Source: a virus | Strand: one strand, 5' to 3' | DNA: 40,400 bases | IMG/VR virus record: IMGVR_UViG_3300030419_000990 | Span: 1 to 40,400 of that record | Shown: positions 24,799 to 33,427 of the stretch, piece by piece | Position numbering within the stretch: position 1 is the first letter of the stretch | Layout: every line of letters starts with the position of its first letter | The notes under the pieces: model-generated | What the model saw: the letters and a program-made list of their open reading frames with translations, nothing else | The model's database searches: none | What the model was told of the DNA's origin: nothing | Program-made: the position numbers and the translations under genes

Positions 24799-25668
24799 TT
24801 AAAAGTTTTCTTTGTTATAAGATTTTTCTTCTTTGTTTATGTAATATACCATAGGCTTTTCTTTAGCTTTGCTTACTTTAGATTGTTCTCTGGACAGTGC
24901 CTTTCCCCAACAAGTATATCTGAAATCACAAAACTGACACTCTTTATTAAGAACATATCTTCCACTTGGTTTTCCTCTGTATGTCTCCTCAATAGGGTTA
25001 TAACAGCGTTTAAATTTATTTTCTTTTAGTGTATTTACGGTATCTTCTAAGTTTTTAATTACTGCATCTGTATCACTTGTATACTTTATATATTTAAACT
25101 CTCCTGAAGAATGATTGATAACCCACCATCCTCCAGCTTCAACACCTTTGCCTTTTGCATATATAGCAAGTTGTCCTATGTAGCCAAAGCTATCATTCTT
25201 TTCTATACTATTTCCTGATACCCATTTGTTTCTATAGCTCCAAGGACTAGCAGATTTAATATCATCTACTTTATTATCTACGATAAGATCATACTCTCCA
25301 CTAATTGTCTCTCCAGCAATTTTTACCTGTACTTTTTCTGGTTCTCCATATTTTACACCAGCTTCAGTTAATGCACCTTTGAAGACAGCTTCAGTTATAT
25401 CTCCTATCAACATTCTAAGTAAAAAATTTGTGCCACGAGCTACTGCCTTCTCTGGCTTGTTTTTCATAAACCAAAGTTGGCAAGTAGCTCTACCAATGTT
25501 GCTGGCTCTTAGTCTGAACTTCCTGTTGTCTTTATCGTCAAACTGTTTAGCTACAGCTTGTTCTACATGTTTCATTATTTTATTTCTAGTGGTTTTTGAC
25601 ATTCCTTTAGACCCACTAATAACTTTACTGAAATAGTCATGCACCATAAATTCAACAGGATGTTCCAC
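24799..25668 (-). CDS. Cas4/RecB-like exonuclease with Fe-S cluster site
   Basis: The 289-residue protein has PD-(D/E)XK motifs in order: Asp127 (EYDLIV), Asp136-Ile-Lys138, then Gln166-x3-Tyr170 (GYIGQLAIY), the QxxxY signature of the RecB family. Cys63 at the N-terminus and Cys244, Cys247 and Cys253 at the C-terminus (CQFC, then YTCW) match the split four-Cys 4Fe-4S site of Cas4 and AddB. It probably resects DNA ends, filling the role of T7 gp6 exonuclease. It starts with GTG: GAGGAG lies upstream, and the preceding gene ends just before. No CRISPR array or cas1/cas2 is present, so this is a phage exonuclease rather than an adaptation gene. Confidence 0.8.
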   Translation of the reverse strand: MEHPVEFMVHDYFSKVISGSKGMSKTTRNKIMKHVEQAVAKQFDDKDNRKFRLRASNIGRATCQLWFMKNKPEKAVARGTNFLLRMLIGDITEAVFKGALTEAGVKYGEPEKVQVKIAGETISGEYDLIVDNKVDDIKSASPWSYRNKWVSGNSIEKNDSFGYIGQLAIYAKGKGVEAGGWWVINHSSGEFKYIKYTSDTDAVIKNLEDTVNTLKENKFKRCYNPIEETYRGKPSGRYVLNKECQFCDFRYTCWGKALSREQSKVSKAKEKPMVYYINKEEKSYNKENF

Positions 25669-25669
25669 T

Positions 25670-26584
25670 TTACAACTCCTCTGTTACAGTTATAAATTCA
25701 TCTATAACATCATCTTCTGCTTGAGAATAACCAGAACCATTTGACTTTTCCTCATAGCGTGATTTTATCCAACTGTTTTGACCGTCAACCCAATCTACAA
25801 AGCTACGGAAAATATCTTGATCTTCCTCTTTGATGCTAATCTTGTTGGATAAATCTACAGAAACAATAGGTGAATATAACATGTTTCCATTAGTCATGGG
25901 ATTGCCCTCTGTGGTAATGGTCATAGAATGTTCTGGCAATAATCTCTTTGCAGAGAAGTATTGTTCCACTGCTTCTCCCATAGATTTGAAGGCATCCTTA
26001 TTATTAACTTCCCATATAACTGGAATGTTAATAGGTTCACCAGAAGACTCTCCCTTCTCGTTCAATACCTCATTTGAAGAAGCTACGCCAAATAAAGCAC
26101 GTACTCTTTTAACTGAAGAGATTAATCTGCGAGTAGATTCTGGTAAAGCTTTCCAATCCTTAATGTATCCAGAAGGTCTACCACAATTAAAACCACCATC
26201 CGAATCCATGTGGTCAGAGTTATTAAAGTTATCTTGTGTAGAAAATACTGTCTTAATAAACTTACCCTTACGTCCTGCTTCATCTGGCTGTGTAAAGGGA
26301 ACCCAACGAACATACCTAAACCGTTGAAGAAATGGACGAAATGTGATTCCTTCTGAATAATGTATGTTACCATTGCTATCAGTTAATGCAAATGTTCCTC
26401 CGGGAACAACTTCCATTTGTCGCTTCTTTCCTTTAGTAGACACAGTATCCATAATAGGTCTATGCTCAATCTTCATTCGGGGAAGAGCAACATTAGTATC
26501 TGACTTTGACGGCTTACCCATGCCCATAGCACTAGCCATTAGGTCATAGTTATCTGTATTAATTGTCGCTAACTCTGTGTTCAT
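25670..26584 (-). CDS. Putative single-stranded DNA-binding protein
   Basis: I do not recognise a firm family for this 304-residue protein. Its position (between polymerase and exonuclease, first gene of its own promoter) and its acidic C-terminal tail (AEDDVIDEFITVTEEL) match phage SSB proteins such as T7 gp2.5, whose acidic tail docks on polymerase and helicase. The middle has beta-rich and aromatic stretches (FRPFLQRFRYVRWVPF) suited to an OB-like or DNA-binding fold. A promoter lies 34-61 bases upstream, suggesting high expression, as an SSB needs. A recombination mediator is an alternative. Confidence 0.5.
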   Translation of the reverse strand: MNTELATINTDNYDLMASAMGMGKPSKSDTNVALPRMKIEHRPIMDTVSTKGKKRQMEVVPGGTFALTDSNGNIHYSEGITFRPFLQRFRYVRWVPFTQPDEAGRKGKFIKTVFSTQDNFNNSDHMDSDGGFNCGRPSGYIKDWKALPESTRRLISSVKRVRALFGVASSNEVLNEKGESSGEPINIPVIWEVNNKDAFKSMGEAVEQYFSAKRLLPEHSMTITTEGNPMTNGNMLYSPIVSVDLSNKISIKEEDQDIFRSFVDWVDGQNSWIKSRYEEKSNGSGYSQAEDDVIDEFITVTEEL

Positions 26585-26617
26585 AAAAATTTTCCTTTCA
26601 TGTTAAAGAAGTTGACC

Positions 26618-26645
26618 ATTATACACTAAAATAAAAATTTGTCAA
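26618..26645 (-). promoter_or_regulatory. Sigma70-type promoter before the SSB-like gene
   Basis: On the minus strand TTGACA (26645-26640) and TATAAT (26623-26618) are both perfect consensus hexamers, spaced 16 bases. The leader of about 30 bases ends with AAAGGA before the ATG at 26584. The promoter overlaps the end of the polymerase gene by four bases. It would drive the SSB-like protein, the nucleases and the RNR group using host RNA polymerase. Confidence 0.85.
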
Positions 26646-28687
26646 CGATATTCTACTACTTCCATCCAATTATCTCCTATCTTACATTCCATAGACAAAG
26701 GGACATCAAACTGCATTGCAAATTTTAAATTTAATACAGTCTGTAGCTTCTTTTCTACCCTTTGTATACAGCTTTTTACCCTTTCTTCTTCGTTAGGGTA
26801 TACATCAATAACTACACTATCATGTACACTGTTTACAATCATACTTCTAAGCACATCCTTCTGTAATTCCTCTTCTACCAGCAGTAACGTCATTTGCACA
26901 ATGTCTGTAGATACAGATTGCACAGGGTAATTCTTTACAGCAGTAAAGTATGTAATGCCCCCATTGCTCCTACGTTTAGCATTAGGAAAAGCGAACTGTC
27001 TTCCTGTAGGAGTCGTTACCATACCAGTAGACATAACTTCATTGGCTAAATCTGTGTGCCAAGCACCTATGCCATCATATTTTTTTATGAATTGCTTGTA
27101 GTATGTTTCCTCTGCAGTAGTTTTTCCATACCCTGTAGCACCAAACAATGGAGCGAAGGTATGTTCTTTAGCTTCTTGTCTAGAAGTTTGTTGTCCTGCA
27201 TCTGATATTACCTTGGCAGTATAACTATGAACATCAAAACCAGTATTTATTTCATCTTTGGCTATGTTGTCCTGCCCTAAAAAAGCAGCCGTTCTAAACT
27301 CAAGTTGAGCAAAGTCTGCCTCTATAATTTTTCCACCTTTCCAACGTGACTTAAAAACTTTTTTAATTGGAAAAGTATTTCCCCTTGGCATATTTTGTAA
27401 GTTAGGAGAATCAGAAGCTAACCTTCCTGTTGATGTTCTATGTTGCACTAATCTAACGTGCAACTTACCGTCATTCTTCATATAAGTTTCTATGCCATCC
27501 ACAAAAGAAGATAGATAGGTATCTAATGCAGATAATCTACGAACTTTATGTAAAAAGTCTTGTGCTTTAGTCATGTTTCTACGTTTAGCTACCGTTTCCA
27601 GAAGCTCTAGATTTGTTTTACTTGTACTAAAGCCATGATTAGATACCCAACTTGCAGTTGGAGCAGAGAATTTAAGTCCTGCTATACGTTTTTGGGGTAA
27701 ATATAAAATGCCTTTAGCATCACATACTTTACATAATCGTTTTGCTTTTCCTATAGTGCCATCTTTCTTTCTAACTAAATTAAATCCTTTACCAAAACAA
27801 TCAGAGCACTGTATCGCCTTTGTTTTATACACAAGACTACTCTTGTTTCTAACCTCTTTATCAAAATCTTTTTTCTGCATATACTTTGGAAAGCATGAAG
27901 ACCAATTAGATTTGTCGTTAGGTTTTCTACTGTATATTAACATACTCAATTGTTCTGGAGAGGATAGATTTATAGGTGTATCTCCCATTAACTCTATCAC
28001 TTGAGCATTTAAGCTTTGCTGTATATCAGCTTGCTCTTTTTTGAATTGCTTTTTAACTATGTTTAGAGCTTCCTTGTCTACCGAGAAGCCCCTTGAATAT
28101 ATCTTAGCTAACAATACGCATAGCTCATTTGTAAGTAATGTTATAGGTTCTAAAGAAGAATATTCTTTTGTATATAATTTTTTTCTTAACCTATCTGCCA
28201 ACTCCTGTGTAGCTTTTACGTCAGCTAAACAATATTCTTCTAGCTCATCTCCATCTATATTATCCACAGATATTCCAGCTTTGAGTTGCTCCTTCATTAA
28301 ATCCATCTTTTGGTTTTCAAGATCGTATCTTTCTGCTATAGCCTGTAGAGACAAGGGTTGTTTCTGTGCTCTTTGAAATAAATATTCTACTAACATGGTA
28401 TCAAAAACTGGTTTATCGTATTTAAATCCACAGTCCCACAACCACGTTAATTCATGTTGTGCATTATGGCAAATTATAACAGCAGCCTCATCAAGTTGAG
28501 ATTGAAGTTTTTCCTTTGCGTTCTCAGTACTGTGGGTGCTATGATTAAACCAAAAAGAAGACTCCTCCCCTGTATCTTTCTTTGTACATACAAGAACAAG
28601 TTTATTATCTGGTGTGAATGGATCAAGTAATATTTTACCAGATGGTAAACGAGTAATTGTATTCTCTATATCCACTGTAAGTTTCAT
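26642..28687 (-). CDS. Family A DNA polymerase with 3'-5' exonuclease and DnaJ-like zinc insert
   Basis: This is the replicative T7-like polymerase, 681 residues. The exonuclease domain has Asp6/Glu8 (VDIENT), HNAQHEL (74-80) and Tyr152/Asp156 (EYCLADVKA). Polymerase motif A is DFAQLEFR (458-465), motif B is RQEAKEHTFAPLFG (503-516), and motif C is VHDSVVID (621-628). Between the exonuclease and palm, residues 294-329 carry CSDCFGKGF and CKVCDAKGI (Cys294, 297, 319, 322), half of a DnaJ central zinc domain. I know this insert from phage HMO-2011. Phe511 aligns with E. coli Phe762, a residue associated with virulent phages in marine surveys. Motif C has Ser where most family members have Glu (HDS, not HDE). 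Confidence 0.93.
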   Translation of the reverse strand: MKLTVDIENTITRLPSGKILLDPFTPDNKLVLVCTKKDTGEESSFWFNHSTHSTENAKEKLQSQLDEAAVIICHNAQHELTWLWDCGFKYDKPVFDTMLVEYLFQRAQKQPLSLQAIAERYDLENQKMDLMKEQLKAGISVDNIDGDELEEYCLADVKATQELADRLRKKLYTKEYSSLEPITLLTNELCVLLAKIYSRGFSVDKEALNIVKKQFKKEQADIQQSLNAQVIELMGDTPINLSSPEQLSMLIYSRKPNDKSNWSSCFPKYMQKKDFDKEVRNKSSLVYKTKAIQCSDCFGKGFNLVRKKDGTIGKAKRLCKVCDAKGILYLPQKRIAGLKFSAPTASWVSNHGFSTSKTNLELLETVAKRRNMTKAQDFLHKVRRLSALDTYLSSFVDGIETYMKNDGKLHVRLVQHRTSTGRLASDSPNLQNMPRGNTFPIKKVFKSRWKGGKIIEADFAQLEFRTAAFLGQDNIAKDEINTGFDVHSYTAKVISDAGQQTSRQEAKEHTFAPLFGATGYGKTTAEETYYKQFIKKYDGIGAWHTDLANEVMSTGMVTTPTGRQFAFPNAKRRSNGGITYFTAVKNYPVQSVSTDIVQMTLLLVEEELQKDVLRSMIVNSVHDSVVIDVYPNEEERVKSCIQRVEKKLQTVLNLKFAMQFDVPLSMECKIGDNWMEVVEYR

Positions 28688-28696
28688 GTTACTCTC

Positions 28697-29923
28697 CTAC
28701 GCTGTATAGGTAGCTGTCTCTGGATCAAACATAGTTACAACCCTACCATGTTTTCCAGTAAGTTTGTTCTTTAATACAAGCCAGTGTCTTTCTGCACTGT
28801 CTTCTTCCTGTTGTCCTTCAACCATTGGTGTTTTAGTAATACAGAACAACACATCTGCTTCAGATGCTTTTCCTGTTCTGCTTCCTTCAAGCATAGACAT
28901 ATCTACAAACACTTTACCTTCTGCGTCAGCAGATAGTTGCGACATAGCCAATATAACACAACCATATTGTTTTGCTATAATACGCAAACGTATGTAGGTA
29001 GCTTTTAGTTTCTCATGGTGGGCTGTGTATGCACCCTCTGGCTGAAATTTATCTGCCATGTCAGCTATGAGAATGTCTGGTTTGTATGCCTTAACTGCTC
29101 TCTCCATCCTATCTAAATCCCACCCTGTAGCATCAGCTACATGAAGATTATCTTTTATAGGACTAAACATTGTTTCTGCTTTTGCTTTATCTTTAACTAT
29201 TTCTCTTATTGTCATGTTGCAAGCTGCAGTAAGATACCTTGCAGATACTCTATTGGTAGCCTCTTCATTTGCAAGCACCATAACCTTTGCCCCTTGATGA
29301 AGAAATCCACCCTTACCTGCACATAAAAAAGCATGGCTACTTGTTTTGCCTGTGTTGGGTCTAGCTGCTCCTACAATCAGTTGACCTCCATTAACTCCGG
29401 GAACTAACTGTGCAACAGAGGGAATATTTATCTTCCACTTAAACTCCAACTCATTTTTCTTGAGAAGTTCGTCTATATCCATATTTTCAAAAGTAACCTT
29501 CAGTGAAGGCATAAAATCTTCTTCTCGTCTGTCAATAAATTCCAACACTTTATGTAACGAAGTGATCTCACCATTGGACATCTTGAAAGCCATGTCTACA
29601 AGTTCATTTGCTGCATCTTCTCTGTTTAGTTCTCTTAATACATCTTGTGCTACATCATGGTTCAATTCTGAACTGTCATGCATCTTTCTGAACAGCACAT
29701 TATACATATCCTTTTGTGCTGTCGTTAAAGTTTGATTCAAAGAAAAGAATAATGCTTCTACATCTGCTACAGAAATATCATTTTCATATTCTACCATTGC
29801 TTGGTCTATAGTAGATTTAATATTTCTTGTTTCTTTGCTTCTAAATATTCTTTCCTTTGCTATACTCTTATTGTTCTCATAGAAGTTACGAGAAATGAGT
29901 GTCCGTAACAGTGCTAATTCCAT
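28697..29923 (-). CDS. DnaB-family replicative helicase (T7 gp4 C-terminal type)
   Basis: The 408-residue protein unwinds DNA ahead of the polymerase as a hexamer. Walker A is GAARPNTGKT (185-194) with Lys193, and Walker B is DILIADMAD near 283-291. ILAMSQLSADAEGK and EGSRTGKASEADVLF match the H3/H4 region of DnaB/RecA-type helicases. The N-terminal 150 residues are helical with no zinc site, because the primase is a separate gene just upstream; the start overlaps that gene's stop by one base (TAATG). The gap to the polymerase gene is 9 bases. Confidence 0.88.
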   Translation of the reverse strand: MELALLRTLISRNFYENNKSIAKERIFRSKETRNIKSTIDQAMVEYENDISVADVEALFFSLNQTLTTAQKDMYNVLFRKMHDSSELNHDVAQDVLRELNREDAANELVDMAFKMSNGEITSLHKVLEFIDRREEDFMPSLKVTFENMDIDELLKKNELEFKWKINIPSVAQLVPGVNGGQLIVGAARPNTGKTSSHAFLCAGKGGFLHQGAKVMVLANEEATNRVSARYLTAACNMTIREIVKDKAKAETMFSPIKDNLHVADATGWDLDRMERAVKAYKPDILIADMADKFQPEGAYTAHHEKLKATYIRLRIIAKQYGCVILAMSQLSADAEGKVFVDMSMLEGSRTGKASEADVLFCITKTPMVEGQQEEDSAERHWLVLKNKLTGKHGRVVTMFDPETATYTA

Positions 29924-30720
29924 TATATATTCCTTCCGTTCAGCATTTCAATTTTTTCCTTGAGTCCACTTATATCATGTTTCTTTCTATATTTCAAGTC
30001 ATCTTCTAGTTTAAACGAAAATATTTTTGCGTTCAAGTAAGAACTTAGTTGGCGTTTAAGTTCTAAACTTTTGTTGTTAGCATCAGGATCTAACGCAATG
30101 ATTATTGTATCTACATCTTCAAGTTGTTCACAGTACGAAGTTAAAAAAGTAGTTCCAAGTAAAGCAAACCCTACACAACCATCAAAAGCTTGAGACACAA
30201 CAGTTGCAGAGATGCAGTCCTCTACTATAATAGCTATATTACCATCACCAACACTATAACCATACCCACTAGCACCATACCTTTTCCATTTAGGCGAAAC
30301 TTTAGAGTTTGTAACCCTACCTACAGCATCTACAACTTTATAGTCGTGTGTTATAGGAAAAACTATTCTGTTCTCCTTCAAATCGTAATACATATTTAAT
30401 ATATCTAGGTTCAATCCATACCTACAAGAAAACTTCTCAAATGTTGGACTGTTTTTTGTGCTATCAACAGCAGGTATAATGTGTGTAGGCATATCAAAGT
30501 TGCTTGATACAGTAGCTTCATTACTTTTTAAATCATTAACAGATACTTTTTGTTTTGTTGTTCCAGATAATGAACACCCTGCTTTGTAACAATTATACAA
30601 CAGTTTTCCAACGCTTCTGGTAGAAGTAAAAGTGTTTTTGCCACCACACTTAGGACAGTTTCCCCTGTAACTTTCATCTAAGGACAAACCTAGTGTATCT
30701 ATGTATTTAACTATGTCCAT
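29923..30720 (-). CDS. TOPRIM primase with N-terminal zinc ribbon
   Basis: The 265-residue protein makes RNA primers for the lagging strand. It has a zinc ribbon (Cys22, Cys25, Cys44, Cys49; CPKCGG and CYKAGC), then a linker and a TOPRIM core with Glu167 (IIVEDCISA) and Asp211-Pro-Asp213 (IIALDPDAN). It corresponds to the N-terminal half of T7 gp4; here primase and helicase are split into adjacent coupled genes. It starts within the last codons of the integrase gene (10-base overlap). Confidence 0.88.
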   Translation of the reverse strand: MDIVKYIDTLGLSLDESYRGNCPKCGGKNTFTSTRSVGKLLYNCYKAGCSLSGTTKQKVSVNDLKSNEATVSSNFDMPTHIIPAVDSTKNSPTFEKFSCRYGLNLDILNMYYDLKENRIVFPITHDYKVVDAVGRVTNSKVSPKWKRYGASGYGYSVGDGNIAIIVEDCISATVVSQAFDGCVGFALLGTTFLTSYCEQLEDVDTIIIALDPDANNKSLELKRQLSSYLNAKIFSFKLEDDLKYRKKHDISGLKEKIEMLNGRNI

Positions 30721-31652
30721 TCTTCATCATCCATTGTAAAGTTTCTCTTCTCTGCAGCATTACGTGCTTGGTGTGTGCTAATACATACATAAGGCATCAA
30801 ACTTTCTCTACTTTTGTGTCCACTGTATGCCATGATCTCTGTATCTGTAGCTCCATGATTTGCCAAGTCAGTTAAAACTGTTCGTCTTATGTCTCGTAGT
30901 TGAAGGCTCTTAGGTAGCTCTGCTTCATTCATTATGGTTCTAAAAGTTCTAGATATATTTTGTTCCGTATAAGGTTCTAGCTTGTAGGGATTAGGCACTA
31001 CCCAATTTTGAAACCCATAGTCTTCCTTTTGCTCAACAAGCATACGCACAAGACTATCTGATAAAGGTATTCCCGGTATTCTTTCCTTTGTTTTCTGTAT
31101 TACCTCTCGTGTATAGAGTTTATCTGTAAAGTTGTAGTTATCCCATTCTGACATTCTTATGTCTTCGATACGTTGCCCCAACTCCACATTAATTCTTACT
31201 AGAAGTCCAATGTTTCTCCACTTGTTGACACTAAATGCTACTTTAAGAAACGTATTAAAGTGTTCAGGCAACCAAACATTATTTCTTGGTGCAACTTTTG
31301 ATCTTTCAACAAATCCCCAAGGATTTTTATCAAGTAAGTCATACTTCATTAATACATTCCATGCTCTTGTAACAATCTGTATGGTATAGTTTGCAAAACG
31401 TATGCCATCTGAGCTTGAAGATACACTTTCTATTAATGCCCAATAGATCTGCTGACACTTAGCTACATTCAATTTACTTATGGGAATATCCCCTGCTATC
31501 GTGCCATCATCTAGTGGTGTAGCTATTAATCTACGAAGTTGGTAGTCATACTGTGTTCTAGTTTTTTCATTTGAGATCTTTTTCTTAAACTCAAGTGTTT
31601 TTAAATACTTAGAAACAGCATCCTCTACAGTTCCCTTTTTATTTAAGTTCAT
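30711..31652 (-). CDS. int: Tyrosine recombinase (integrase)
   Basis: The 313-residue protein has an N-terminal SAM-like helical domain and a catalytic domain with Arg161 (ELGQRIEDI), Arg253-Asp-Ile-Arg256 (LRDIRRT, the H-x-x-R box with Arg in the His place, a known variant), His279 (SGHKS) and the nucleophile Tyr288 (LMPYV). I chose the start at 31652, which gives an ATGA overlap with the gene before; a longer version would overlap that gene by 55 bases. It is embedded in the replication operon, not next to a repressor. I found no tRNA or clear attachment site nearby. It may serve integration, or resolution of genome multimers. Confidence 0.88.
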   Translation of the reverse strand: MNLNKKGTVEDAVSKYLKTLEFKKKISNEKTRTQYDYQLRRLIATPLDDGTIAGDIPISKLNVAKCQQIYWALIESVSSSSDGIRFANYTIQIVTRAWNVLMKYDLLDKNPWGFVERSKVAPRNNVWLPEHFNTFLKVAFSVNKWRNIGLLVRINVELGQRIEDIRMSEWDNYNFTDKLYTREVIQKTKERIPGIPLSDSLVRMLVEQKEDYGFQNWVVPNPYKLEPYTEQNISRTFRTIMNEAELPKSLQLRDIRRTVLTDLANHGATDTEIMAYSGHKSRESLMPYVCISTHQARNAAEKRNFTMDDEEWT

Positions 31653-31942
31653 AATAATCCTGTCTCCAATCTTGCTGACTCTGACATGTGTTCTACTGAC
31701 CAAGGTGGATCAAACGTAACCTCTACCTCACATTCTTTTATACCCTCAACATTAAGTGCTGCTTGTTTCACTCTCTCAGGTATTACTTCTGCCTCTGGAC
31801 ACCACATAGTAGTCAATGTCATTAGAATAAAACAACTAGCATCGTGTATTTTTATATCATAGATCAACCCTAATTCATAGACATCTACAGGTATCTCTGG
31901 ATCAAATACTGTCTTAATTTGTTGTATGATTTTATCCTTCAT
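31649..31942 (-). CDS. DUF59/MIP18-family Fe-S assembly-like protein (SufT/PaaD-like)
   Basis: The 97-residue single-domain protein has the family landmarks: FDPEIPVDVYELGLIYDI (13-30), MTLTTMWCPEAEV (41-53) with the conserved Cys48, and a final VEVTFDPPWS (73-82). Members such as SufT, PaaD and the eukaryotic MIP18/CIAO2 help mature Fe-S proteins; the conserved Cys is needed in several. A phage copy would be an auxiliary metabolic gene. The start overlaps the methyltransferase stop, and its stop overlaps the integrase ATG (ATGA). The Cas4-like nuclease at 24.8-25.7 kb is a possible client. Family call firm, client unknown. Confidence 0.9.
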   Translation of the reverse strand: MKDKIIQQIKTVFDPEIPVDVYELGLIYDIKIHDASCFILMTLTTMWCPEAEVIPERVKQAALNVEGIKECEVEVTFDPPWSVEHMSESARLETGLL

Positions 31943-33036
31943 AACAATCTTCCCTGTTCAGGAAATTTTTCTTTCATAACATAGTTCCCTATTCTATCAT
32001 TAGCCATTTTTACGTAGCTTGAATTAAGTTCTATTAGTGTGCAGTTTCTATCGTTTCTATCAGCTACTATTGCTGTAGTTCCTGCTCCACCAAAAGGATC
32101 TAACACATGTCCATCTTTAGGACATCCTGCAAGTATGCAGGGTTCAATAAGATCAGGTGGGTAGGTAGCAAAGTGTGCTTCTTTGTATGGCTTGGGAGAT
32201 ACACTCCATACTGATCGTTTATTTCTTTTGTCATAGTTGTTTGTTTTCAACCCCTTCATCTTAGAACGTCCGGGAGTATTATTTAGTTTTGTAATGTCCC
32301 TGTTTCTGTTTGAGTTATCTTTTGTTACGGTAGGTTCTTTGATAGCTTCATTGTCATAGTAATACTTCTTGTTCTTACTGAGTAGGAATATATACTCATG
32401 TGCTTTCGTGCATCTATCTCTTACGCTCTCAGGCATAGGGTTAGGCTTGTGCCAGATAATATCCTGTCTGAGATACCATCCATCTGCCTGTAGTGCAAAA
32501 GCTACACGCCAAGGTATACCTACCAAATCTTTTGGCTTCAATCCTAAAGGCACAACGCTACTGTGAGCATGTTCCATGTGGTGGTGTTTCTTGTTCAAAG
32601 AACTAGATGGACCTTTGCCACTACCACTGTAACTATCCCCTAAGTTTAACCAAAGTGTGCCATCATCACGCAATACTCGTTTAACTTCACGAAAAACTTT
32701 AACCATATTCGCTACATATTCTTCTGGTGTTTGTTCTAGTCCTAGCTGTTGGTCTTTGCGTTCTGCTCCACACTTAGGGCAGGTAGTTTTGTAGATAGCA
32801 TCTCCAACCACAGCACCTTGATCGCTCATAGATTTGTGACCAGTGATTGTTTCTACCGTCTTACCTATCTTTGTAGTTCGTTTATGGGAACAATCAGGAT
32901 CACCACCAACCCATGTGCCTGTCTGATAATCTCTCAACCCCCAATAAGGTGGAGAAGTTACACATGTATTAAAAGTATTTGCGTCAAGAGTTTTTAATAC
33001 GCTTGTGCAATCTCCTGTTTTTATTTCAGTAGCCAT
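31939..33036 (-). CDS. Site-specific DNA methyltransferase (beta class, N4-C or N6-A)
   Basis: The 365-residue protein has TSPPYWGLRDY (27-37, motif IV) ahead of DPFGGAGTTA near 320 (AdoMet-binding motif I), the order of beta-class amino-methyltransferases. The SPPY form is usual for N4-cytosine enzymes but also occurs in N6-adenine ones. A zinc-ribbon-like insert (DCSH, then CPKCGAE) lies at about 48-95. The start at 33036 is chosen because GGAGGG lies just upstream; an earlier in-frame ATG falls inside the gene before. It could shield phage DNA from host restriction or mark it for the phage's own nuclease. No clear cognate restriction gene is adjacent. Confidence 0.88.
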   Translation of the reverse strand: MATEIKTGDCTSVLKTLDANTFNTCVTSPPYWGLRDYQTGTWVGGDPDCSHKRTTKIGKTVETITGHKSMSDQGAVVGDAIYKTTCPKCGAERKDQQLGLEQTPEEYVANMVKVFREVKRVLRDDGTLWLNLGDSYSGSGKGPSSSLNKKHHHMEHAHSSVVPLGLKPKDLVGIPWRVAFALQADGWYLRQDIIWHKPNPMPESVRDRCTKAHEYIFLLSKNKKYYYDNEAIKEPTVTKDNSNRNRDITKLNNTPGRSKMKGLKTNNYDKRNKRSVWSVSPKPYKEAHFATYPPDLIEPCILAGCPKDGHVLDPFGGAGTTAIVADRNDRNCTLIELNSSYVKMANDRIGNYVMKEKFPEQGRLL

Positions 33037-33037
33037 A

Positions 33038-33409
33038 TTACTCCCTCCATTTAACATGTTTAACTTTGTATTCTTGGTTTTGTCCATAAAAAAGATCTAG
33101 CCATGTTCCTGTTCTAAGGTAGGCTTCCATGTTTAATACATATGCATTTAGAATATTATACCTGTTGTTTAACTTTTTATCATACTTTACTCTCAACTGT
33201 CTGCGTAAACTGTCTCGTTCCTCTTTGTTTACATTTATCCAATGCTTAACCTTTTTGAGAGATACAGGATGTGTATCTGGTAGCTCTCTTACAGATTCAT
33301 GTATACTTAAATTTTTAGAGGGTGCTTTTGCTGCTCTTGCTTTAGCTAAATTTTGAGTAGCCTTTTCTCTTTGTTCCTCAGTTAATGGCTTACGCATTTT
33401 CTTTACCAT
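33038..33409 (-). CDS. Hypothetical basic protein
   Basis: This 123-residue Lys/Arg-rich helical protein contains EEQREKATQNLAKARAAK near the start and Tyr-rich text near the end (YNILNAYVLNMEAYLR). The start pattern recalls small helical phage proteins of the terminase-small or DNA-binding kind, but I cannot assign it. CAGGAGAG precedes the ATG. It follows the hairpin at 33428-33484 and is one base from the methyltransferase. Confidence 0.55.
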   Translation of the reverse strand: MVKKMRKPLTEEQREKATQNLAKARAAKAPSKNLSIHESVRELPDTHPVSLKKVKHWINVNKEERDSLRRQLRVKYDKKLNNRYNILNAYVLNMEAYLRTGTWLDLFYGQNQEYKVKHVKWRE

Positions 33410-33427
33410 GACACTCTCCTGTGTTGT

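Noticed and set aside
24799-25668. CRISPR-related Cas4
   Set aside because: No repeat-spacer array and no cas1 or cas2 in the window; the gene fits a phage exonuclease of the RecB/Cas4 family.
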